From an uncultured Treponema sp. (GTDB lineage: Bacteria; Spirochaetota; Spirochaetia; Treponematales; Treponemataceae): a stretch of DNA of 64,000 nucleotides. The position numbers and the translations under genes are program-made. The stretch is from positions 23,552 to 87,551 of the forward strand of contig CALGGS010000055.1 in the NCBI GenBank assembly GCA_937915735.1. Direction: 5' to 3'. The notes below the pieces were generated by a model. The model was not told the origin of the DNA and did no database searches. It worked only from the letters and a program-made list of their open reading frames with translations. Of the stretch, positions 42,246 to 51,200 are shown one piece after another; the stretch's first letter is position 1, and each line of letters opens with the position of its first letter.

Positions 42246-45200
42246 TAATGACAAAAATCATCGACCAATGAATATTTTCCTTCATGTAGATTTAGACGCA
42301 TTTTTCGCTTCGGTCGAGCAGCTCGACCACCCTGAATGGCGGGGAAAGCCTGTTATTGTAGGCTCTCTTCCGACTGACAGGCGTGGTGTCGTCTCTACGG
42401 CAAGTTATGAGGCTCGTCGTTTCGGCGTTCACTCTGCGATGCCGATTTTTCAGGCTGTCCGTCTTTGCCCCCAAGGAATTTTTGTCCGTGGGAGGATGAA
42501 ACGCTATCACGAAAAATCTGAGGAGGTGATGGCGATTTTTAAGGAATATTCGCCTGACATCCAGCAGATTTCGGTTGACGAGGCTTTTATTGATTTGACG
42601 GGAACAGAGCGCCTTTTCGGGAATCCGGTTGAAACAGCTAAAAGGCTGAAGGCTGAGGTAAAGGAAAAGACAGGACTTACTGTCTCAGTGGGGCTTTCTT
42701 CGACAAAATACTGCGCGAAAATCGCCTCTGGCTTGCAAAAGCCAGACGGTCTTACTGTCGTTCCGTTCGGAAGTGAAACGGACTTTATGCTCTCTCTTCC
42801 GCTTGAAAAGGTCTGGGGGGCTGGAAAAAAGACCCTTTCAAAGCTCGAAAGCTACGGAATAAAAACGACTCGTGACATCTATAACCGCTCAGAAAAACTT
42901 TTGCAAAGCCTTTTCGGAAATGCCATGGGCTCTTTTCTGTACAATTCCGTTCGGGGAAATGAAAGCGCGGACTTCAGGGCAGAGGTAAAATCCCGCTCAA
43001 TAAGCGCGGAAAACACCTACGAATACGATTTAACTGACAGAGATGCCATTGAAACGGCGATTCTTTCGTTATGTAACACTGTTATGTTCAGGAGCCTGCG
43101 CGAAAAAGTCAGAAGTTCGACTGTATCCCTAAAAATCCGCTATGAAGATTTTACGACTGTGAGCGTTCAGGCGACGAGCGAGCGATATGTTTCCAGTGTT
43201 GACGATTTATATGAGCGGACAAAGGCTCTTTTTGAAAAAAAATATGACTCAAGGCTCTCTATTCGCCTTCTGGGAGTCTGTCTTCAAAATCTTGAGGATG
43301 AAAATACCCCTCTCCAAAGGGAGCTTTTTGATTTCGGAGAGGGAAAAAAACGAAAGCTTGAGAGTGCCATTCTAAAGGCTCAGGAAAAAAATCCGGGCCT
43401 AAAAATCACTAAGGCCCGACTTTTAGGGATGACGATGATTTTGCTGTCGCTTCTGACTTTGTTTCCCAAAAAGGCCGTGGCAGAAGAAAAAGAGGCTGAC
43501 GGAGCGGCAGGAATTGTCTTTGACACTTCAAAGCTCCCTCTTTCCGACTCCGGGAATTTTATCTCTCTTTTTAACAGGGATTTTGGCAAGCAGAATGTAG
43601 AATTTTTTGCAGAAGGCTACTGGAAGTCGACTGTCACTGGCGGGGCGGCCTGTTCCTTTGGATTCGGACTTTCCCCCACTCTTTCGACTTCAACCCCTGT
43701 TTTTGCACAGAATGTGGATTTATCGCTTTATTTTATGCTGAATCATCACTGGTATTTTGAGGCAGCCTTTGCAGATGAATTCAGCGAAAACACGGTCGGG
43801 GCAGGATACATTGGAGACGGCTACTTAAAGCATGGGCGCCTTTCAAACCGAAAGATAATTTTTCCCTCAATTTATTCAGTTGACGAAGTGAACAGGGGAA
43901 TTGGCGGCGGAGAAAATCAGGCTCCAGGACTTATGCTTAAATGGGCCGGTGAGAAATGGCGGGCGGACACTGTTTTACGATACGATATGCTTGAGGCCCA
44001 CGAGAAAACCTGGTACGGAAAAAATTCTGTCTCGATAAAAGAAATTGCCCTTTCAGAGTACAACACGGGAAATCAATATATCTTACCCAGTCTGGCTCTC
44101 ATTCAGAGCGTAAAGGCTGTTTATGTAGAGTCTGCTAATGGAGATTACAAGGACACTAAGGGACGGAAATACAAGAAGCTTGATGAAAGCCAGTATCTTT
44201 TGCTTTCAGGCGAATATCAGCTTTTGCTTTCAAAGGATGCGAAGGCTTACAAGCAGAGCGGAGTCTTGCCAGCCGTTGCCGTGACTTTTTATAACAGTGT
44301 TACACAAAGTGATTTTGGCTCTTATGATGATGACTCAACTTTTTTGGGAAAGCTTCAGAAATGGTTCAGCTCAATTAGTAATTCGGGATGCTCAATTCGG
44401 AATTACTCATATTCTTTTTTTAATTCGATTGACGGTGAAGACTGTTTGTTTTTGCAGCATCCTTCGGGATTTTCTCCCTTTGCAGTTGCCAGCCGATACG
44501 ACTGCCTCTCTTCAAACGCCTCGGACGCACAGATAGCTTCTTCTTCGACTCTCACGGCAGACTCTTCCTACAGCGTTGTGATAGACGAGGAGAATTATAA
44601 ATTCGCTTCGACTGATTTTTTTTATTCAAATCATTTATACGCGGATGTTTCTTTAAATGACGATGAGGCGACCGACGAAATTGAAAAATTGATTCACGCG
44701 TCTTTTCCTCTGGCTTCTGAAAATCCGCAAATTTATTTGGGCGGTATCTCCTCAAAATTGCTGGACAAAAAGCTGCAGGTCCGCACATTTACGCCCGTAA
44801 ATCGATTTGAAATCGGCACTGACGCCGTAAGCGGAAGTGTCACTGTCTACAAGAACGGAGTGATTGACCCGACGGCTCAATTTGACAGCGAAAGCGGAAC
44901 TATTACTCTTTCAGGAGCCGTTTCTGCAAGCGACCATATCACGGCACGCTGGTACGAGGAAAGCGAGGACTCAGAAAGCGGCGCTCTATCCTTAGCGGCA
45001 GGCTTTAAATACGACTTTACCGAAAAAATTTCAGGCGATATTTCTGCCTCAGGCAGGTGGAGCTACTCGCCAGAAAGGGAATATGCAGATGCAAGCTACT
45101 CCTCAAACGGCTTTGCAAGCGTTGCAAGTAAAATTTCTTACGAGGGAGAAAATCTTAGGGCAAAGAACACTATCGCCTCGACTTACGAAAACTCCAACAC

Positions 45201-48141
45201 GACCGGAATTTACAGAATCTTAGGAAATGACGAGAGCGATACGGGAACTTATTACCTTGCAAAATCGGCAGGAATTGACTTACCGGGCGACTTTGCACCT
45301 GTGATAAGCGAAAAATCCTCGGCCACAAGGAATTCAATCGAATTAAAATCAGAAAAAAACGGAAGCGTGGAAGCGGGCAGCGGAAAGACTGACTCAGAAA
45401 TTTCAGGATACGCAATTCCTTTTGAGTGGGATTTTTCAGGAATCACGGCAGGAAGCGATGAAAATCAGGCTTGGTCTGCCCTTTCGATTAAGACTCCGGG
45501 ACTTTCAGGGACTCTTTCAAACGCAGGATTTTTTTCGATTGCGATAAGGAATCCCTTGTACTCAGAAAATTTCGACACTTCCAGCGTCTGTCTTTACTTG
45601 CAGCTCGGAGTGTCGGGCGACGATGATTTTTCTTTCGAGGATTCAGAAAGGCTTCCTACCTGGAAAATTTCAGATTCAAGCGAGACAAACATAAAAACGG
45701 CCTTTGATTTTTCAAGCGAAATATGGCAGACAGTCACGGTGATTCTTTCGGACGAAGACAGGGCTTCTCTCGCTTCGATTCAGAACTTTAACGCTCGTCT
45801 CATATTAACAACAAGCGACACTTCAGCCCTTCCAGAAAGGGGCAGGATTTACATAGGTCCTTATGAGGCAGGAGAAATAACTTTCCTGACTTCAATCGAC
45901 TCAAATTCTGAAATTACGGTGACAAATTACGAGGAAATCGACACAGGCCTTTCAGCTTCTGTCGTAAAAAAATTCAATTCATCTTCCTCAAAAAACACGG
46001 CCCAGCATTTTGAATGGACTTTTGAGGACACAAAATCTGAAAGCGAAATTACATTCACGAGATATTTTTCAGAAGCGGATTTAAGCCTTTACAAAAAACT
46101 ATCTTTCTTTTTAAGGGGAGAAAATGTTGATTCTATAAAAGTCACTCTCAGCCGCCCGGAAAATTACCGGAGCGAGTCCGACAATGGCAGCGCTTCATCA
46201 AAAACGGCTGTCAGTTACACTATTTCTTCGCTTTCGGCAGAATGGACTGAATACACGGTTGATTTGACAGGAAGGGCAGACGAAAAGCTGACCAGGGTCG
46301 ACACAAATGTAGTTCCGACAAAGCTTGAATTTACTGTCACGACAAGCGATGACGGCTTTTTTTCCTTCGACGAGCTTTATTTAAGCGAGAACACCCCGTA
46401 TGTAGTTTTACAGGACAAAATGGAAGCAAGCTACAGAATCGACGGAGTGATTTTTGAGACTGAAAATTTTGAGATTTTAAAAGATTTTACCGTAAAGGGA
46501 TGCACAAATGCGGCAAATTCAATCGAAACGGAAAAGGGCTCTTCAAAAGAAAATTCTCTTTCTTCGACAGGCGCTTTGGGCTTTACTTTCATAAATCTTA
46601 AAATCAAAACGGAAGCGACACTTTCAAACGCATACAAAAATGCAAGAGACGGCGAGACGGCCCAGAAAAATGCGCTCGGCGGAGCAAGCCACTCTCTTGA
46701 AACGGAAAAACCTGTTCTAAACAGCCTTTCTTTTTCTGAGAGCTACGCATTTAGTGCGGAAGAGGAAAGCCTTGAAAAATCAAACACTGCCAAAATCGAT
46801 TTTTCTTCGTATAATTTTCCCCTGGAGATTTCAGGCTCGACTAAGGCTTCAAGCGACTCGTGGAGCTTAAATCAAAACGCGAAAGCAAAGCTCAATTTTA
46901 AGCCGGAGAAATTAAAGCTTACAGGAGAAGCGGCCGTAAGCCAGAAAATCCTAACAGATTCGGCATCTTCTTCAAGCGAAAAGGAAAAATTCGGCACTGA
47001 AAATTATTTTTATTCTTATTCTGAAATCACCCGCTTTTCTTTCGACACCGGAGACAAGGAGGCTCAAAAAAGAAGCGTCTCTGGAAAAACTTCTCTCTCA
47101 TACTCCTTCGACTGTCTAAAACTTACTCCGCAAATCTTTTTTGAGACAGAGGGAAACTACAAATCTTCTTCAAAAATCTCATTCACGGACACGAGCAAAA
47201 CGGGTTTTGACATTCCCTTCAGCGTTCAGAAAAACAACTTTTCTTTTTCATACAAAAAATCAGGCGGAAGCACAAATAAATCAAGCGTAGAAAAAGGCGG
47301 AAGCTACGAGAGGGATATTCTTGAGCTTCAAAAAAGCCTTTCAGAAAAAACATATTTTTTCACCGCAAGCCCGATTTACGACCTTGTAAGCAAAAATCTT
47401 TCAAAAAAGGTCTTTGAAACGGACAGGGACTCAAATTATTATACGGGAAGCTACTCCTTTAATTGGAAAAGGGCTTTTTTTGCAAGCAAATACGACTTTT
47501 TCATTCCACAATCAGCAAAAATAGAAGCGACACGGGACATTAGGACAGGCGACAGCACAGCAGATTTTTATCAGATAAAAAACACTGTGAACTACACCGC
47601 CCTAAACATTTTCGGAAAAAACGGAACGATACCAGTTTTTTCATTTTTTTCAAAGGACGAATATGCCTCGAGCCTTACGGCGACTTTAAAAATTCCACGG
47701 GCATCTCCTTCTTCTCTCTCATACATTTTAAGCGGTTATTTGCAGGCAACCTTTTATTTTACACAAACGAATTACCTGAAAAACGGCTTTGAAGGCTCTT
47801 ATGAAGGCGAAAATGACTGGAAGGCAAAATACACCCTAGTCTGCAAGCGGGAGGGAAAATCTTCGCTGGCAAGGGGCTTAGTCTCAATTTTCAGCGAGGA
47901 ATTTGCAAAAAATACAAAAAAAATAACGAAAACAGACAGCTTAAACGCAAGCGCCTCTCAAAGCTCAGGCACGACAAAAGTCACAAAGAAATACTCTGTC
48001 GCCTACACGCACGGGACAGAAACTCAGGTGACAAAATATGTCTCGCTGAACACGGAGGCAGGTCTTTCTTACTATGCAAACTGGGGAAAAATCGCGACCT
48101 TGACATGTACTGCGACAATCGGGGCGACAGTAAAGTTCTAG
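42235..48141 (+). CDS. dinB: DNA polymerase IV reading in frame into a large secreted outer-membrane-type protein
   Basis: The frame encodes 1968 residues. Residues ~12-397 are a full Y-family polymerase IV: HVDLDAFFASVEQ, STASYEARRFGVHSAMP, ISVDEAFIDLTG, GLSSTKYCAKIAS and a little-finger domain ending ...KKRKLESAILKAQEKNPG. It should copy past DNA lesions. At residue ~398 it becomes a signal-like peptide (GMTMILLSLLTLFPKKAVAEE), then ~1,545 residues of beta-rich sequence with Ser-rich linkers, two galactose-binding-like sandwiches (~1100-1220, ~1260-1390) and a C-terminal barrel ending ATVKF. The two halves belong in different compartments. ATG 42268 is a start alternative to TTG 42235; AAAGGGAG supports the TTG. 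See the finding on the junction. Confidence 0.72.
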   Translation: MLSNNDKNHRPMNIFLHVDLDAFFASVEQLDHPEWRGKPVIVGSLPTDRRGVVSTASYEARRFGVHSAMPIFQAVRLCPQGIFVRGRMKRYHEKSEEVMAIFKEYSPDIQQISVDEAFIDLTGTERLFGNPVETAKRLKAEVKEKTGLTVSVGLSSTKYCAKIASGLQKPDGLTVVPFGSETDFMLSLPLEKVWGAGKKTLSKLESYGIKTTRDIYNRSEKLLQSLFGNAMGSFLYNSVRGNESADFRAEVKSRSISAENTYEYDLTDRDAIETAILSLCNTVMFRSLREKVRSSTVSLKIRYEDFTTVSVQATSERYVSSVDDLYERTKALFEKKYDSRLSIRLLGVCLQNLEDENTPLQRELFDFGEGKKRKLESAILKAQEKNPGLKITKARLLGMTMILLSLLTLFPKKAVAEEKEADGAAGIVFDTSKLPLSDSGNFISLFNRDFGKQNVEFFAEGYWKSTVTGGAACSFGFGLSPTLSTSTPVFAQNVDLSLYFMLNHHWYFEAAFADEFSENTVGAGYIGDGYLKHGRLSNRKIIFPSIYSVDEVNRGIGGGENQAPGLMLKWAGEKWRADTVLRYDMLEAHEKTWYGKNSVSIKEIALSEYNTGNQYILPSLALIQSVKAVYVESANGDYKDTKGRKYKKLDESQYLLLSGEYQLLLSKDAKAYKQSGVLPAVAVTFYNSVTQSDFGSYDDDSTFLGKLQKWFSSISNSGCSIRNYSYSFFNSIDGEDCLFLQHPSGFSPFAVASRYDCLSSNASDAQIASSSTLTADSSYSVVIDEENYKFASTDFFYSNHLYADVSLNDDEATDEIEKLIHASFPLASENPQIYLGGISSKLLDKKLQVRTFTPVNRFEIGTDAVSGSVTVYKNGVIDPTAQFDSESGTITLSGAVSASDHITARWYEESEDSESGALSLAAGFKYDFTEKISGDISASGRWSYSPEREYADASYSSNGFASVASKISYEGENLRAKNTIASTYENSNTTGIYRILGNDESDTGTYYLAKSAGIDLPGDFAPVISEKSSATRNSIELKSEKNGSVEAGSGKTDSEISGYAIPFEWDFSGITAGSDENQAWSALSIKTPGLSGTLSNAGFFSIAIRNPLYSENFDTSSVCLYLQLGVSGDDDFSFEDSERLPTWKISDSSETNIKTAFDFSSEIWQTVTVILSDEDRASLASIQNFNARLILTTSDTSALPERGRIYIGPYEAGEITFLTSIDSNSEITVTNYEEIDTGLSASVVKKFNSSSSKNTAQHFEWTFEDTKSESEITFTRYFSEADLSLYKKLSFFLRGENVDSIKVTLSRPENYRSESDNGSASSKTAVSYTISSLSAEWTEYTVDLTGRADEKLTRVDTNVVPTKLEFTVTTSDDGFFSFDELYLSENTPYVVLQDKMEASYRIDGVIFETENFEILKDFTVKGCTNAANSIETEKGSSKENSLSSTGALGFTFINLKIKTEATLSNAYKNARDGETAQKNALGGASHSLETEKPVLNSLSFSESYAFSAEEESLEKSNTAKIDFSSYNFPLEISGSTKASSDSWSLNQNAKAKLNFKPEKLKLTGEAAVSQKILTDSASSSSEKEKFGTENYFYSYSEITRFSFDTGDKEAQKRSVSGKTSLSYSFDCLKLTPQIFFETEGNYKSSSKISFTDTSKTGFDIPFSVQKNNFSFSYKKSGGSTNKSSVEKGGSYERDILELQKSLSEKTYFFTASPIYDLVSKNLSKKVFETDRDSNYYTGSYSFNWKRAFFASKYDFFIPQSAKIEATRDIRTGDSTADFYQIKNTVNYTALNIFGKNGTIPVFSFFSKDEYASSLTATLKIPRASPSSLSYILSGYLQATFYFTQTNYLKNGFEGSYEGENDWKAKYTLVCKREGKSSLARGLVSIFSEEFAKNTKKITKTDSLNASASQSSGTTKVTKKYSVAYTHGTETQVTKYVSLNTEAGLSYYANWGKIATLTCTATIGATVKF

Positions 48142-48171
48142 ACAGACACTGTAGACAAAATTCAAACTTTA

Positions 48172-48199
48172 TTGCAATATAAGATTTTACTTATATATT
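48172..48199 (+). promoter_or_regulatory. Promoter of the A2M-pbpC operon
   Basis: TTGCAA (48172-48177), 16 bp and TATATT (48194-48199), then a GGGAG SD before ATG 48220. Confidence 0.55.
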
Positions 48200-48219
48200 A
48201 AAATGTTAGGGAGTTTTTT

Positions 48220-51200
48220 ATGAAAAATCACAAAATCCTTTTTGGTTTTATTGCGGCTTTTGCTTTCATTTCACTTTTTTCATGCTCAAAATCTGAAAAA
48301 AACAAGGTAAAGGTTGATTACGAAATCTATGCTCCAAGCGTCAAATATTCGCCTGAGACAAAGCCTGACACCCTTATAGTCTCATTTTCAGGCTCGGTTT
48401 CCCCGCTGGATATGGTTCAAAAAAAAATCGAGACACCTATCGAAATAAGGCCCGCAATAGAAGGATCCTGGAGCTGGAGAAGCGACAGCGAGCTTGTGTT
48501 TTCTCCCGTAGAACGATGGAAACTCGGTGAAAGCTACAAGGTTCATCTTCCTTCGTCAATTTTCTCTGAAAATGTAATCGTAAAAGGTGATTTTTCTTTT
48601 GATACAGGACGCTTTTCCGTAAGCCTCTCTGATGCTGAATTCTACATAAATCCTGAAAATCAATCTGAAAAGCGGGTGACTGCGACAGTTCGGGCTAGCC
48701 ACCCAATCGAAAAGGAAAGCTTTGAAAGATTCGTCTCAATGAATATGTCTACAAAGGGCGCAGATGGAAAATCAAGCAAAAATGTCCTTAATTTTACGAC
48801 TTCATGGAGCCGTGACGGTCTTGAAGCATATCTCGTAAGCGACATAATACCGGTTCCGCCGAAAACCTCTATTGTCACTGTCAGAATGAGCTCGGGAATA
48901 GGCTCGATTTATGATGTTTCGGCAAAGGATTCAGACCAGAAATCTATCGACATTCCGGGAATGAGCGACTTCGTGAAAATCACGGACATTTCGCACAGCC
49001 TCATTAAAAACGAGGAGCAGAATTACGACCAGGTAATTTCTGTAGAGACAAAGGGCAAGGTTTCTGGCGAAGAGCTTCTTTCTCATATGGAGATTTTTGT
49101 CCTTCCAGATACTAAGCCTGAAGAGCAAGGCTGGAAAGAACAAAAAAACTATAACTGGGCTTATGCCGGAAAAGATGAATTCACAGATTTGGTTGAGTCA
49201 ATGTCTTACAAAACGACAGCAAGACTCGTTGAGACGGCTGAAAACGCCGCATCACAGAACAATTTCATCATCGATGTGCCGGAAGCGTCTTCGGTTTTCG
49301 TGCGCTTTAAAGGTACCATCAACTTTTTTGGCGGATACAAGCTTTCAAATGACGAGAAAGACTACAATTACGCCTTCCTGAAAATCAAATCTTACCCTGT
49401 AGAGCTGGGCATTCTTTCTGAGGGAACGATACTTTCCCTTTCCGGAAGCCGTAAAATGGCAATTTCTTCACGGGGAATCAAAGAAGTCCAGTATACAATC
49501 TCAAGAATAATGCCAAAGGATGTGAATCACTTGGTCTCAATGTCAAACGGAGATATGAAGAATTTCCGGTTCGACTCTTATAATTTCAACGAGAGCAACA
49601 TCTCGGAAAAAGAAACTTACAGATATAAAATTCCTAACTGGTCAAAGGAATATGTCTCATATTTTTCATTTGATTTTTCAGGGCACTTGACCTCAAAGCC
49701 AAGCAAAAATCTCTCAAACGGACTCTTTTTGTTCGAGGTTGAAAGCTATGAGGCATCAAAACACAGGAGCGACAAGCGTCTGATTCTCGTAACGGATCTG
49801 GGCTTCATCGTAAAGAAAAATACCAGCGGAAGCCGGGACATTTTCGTTCAGTCAATTTCAAGCGGAAGTCCTGTCCCAAACGCACAGGTTCAGGTTATCG
49901 GCCTGAACGGAAATCCTGTTGTCTCAACTTACACGGACTCAACGGGCCACGCTTCTATTCCTGAAACAGCATTAAACAATTACTCGGATGAGCACAGGCC
50001 TACCGCTTATGTCGTGAAAACTGAAGGCGACCTTTCTTTCATGCCATATTCAGAACGGGGACGAAGCCTCGACTACTCAAACTATGATGTGGGCGGCGAA
50101 TACGGAAAAGACAATCCAACGAAAATAAACGCATATATGTTCTCGGACAGAGGAATGTACAGGCCCGGGGACAAGGTTCATATCGGCATAATTGCGAAAT
50201 CAGGGGATTGGAGCATAGATTTAAGGAATCTTCCAGTAGAATGTGAGGTAAAGGACAGTCAGAATTCGGTGATTTACACGGAGCAGTTTAAGATTTCATC
50301 ATCTGGCTTTGAAGAAATTTCCTTCGATACGAAGGATTACTCGCCGACAGGCCTTTATGATGTTACGCTTTACATCTTAAAAGAAAGATATGGCAAAATC
50401 GAAAAGGAATATCTTTCTTCTACGAGCGTAAAAATCGAGGAATTCTTGCCTGATACATTAAAAATTTCCCAAGCCTTCGAGCCTCTTCCAAAGGACGGCT
50501 GGATAAATCCGCAAAGTCTTTCAGGAAAAGTCATTCTCAAAAATCTTTTCGGCACTCCTGCCAGCGGAAATGATGTAAAGGCTCAGATGACGCTTTATCC
50601 CGGATTTCCTGTCCTTAGGAAATACTCAGACTATTATTTTTCAGACCCTTTCTATAAGTCTAATTCTTATGAGGAATTTTTGGGAACCAAGCAGACTGAT
50701 GAAAACGGTGAAGTCAGCTTTGAGCTTAACACATCAAAATTCGAGAAAGCGACCTACAGGCTTGAATTCTATGCGGAAGGCTTTGAAAAAGGCGGCGGAC
50801 GAAGCGTAACACAGATGTCAAGCCTTTATATCTCACCGCTAAAATATTTAATCGGCTACAAGGCAGACGGCTCTCTTTCATACATCAACCGCGATTCAGT
50901 CAGAAAGCTTTCCTTCATTGCGATTGACCAGGATTTAAAGAAAATCGACCTTAAGGATGTTACGCTCAGTATCGAAGAAGTAAAATATATCTCGACATTG
51001 GTCAAGCAGCCGAACGGTCTTGTAAAATATCAGTCAGTAAAAAAATCATATCCCCTTGAGACGAAAAAAATCTCGATTTCAAAGAACGGAACTGACTTTA
51101 TCGTTCCTTCAGAAGTTGCCGGCGAATACAAGCTTACCCTGACTGATTCGGAAGGTCTTGTCTTTAACACTATAAGCTACACGATTGTCGGGGACAAAAA

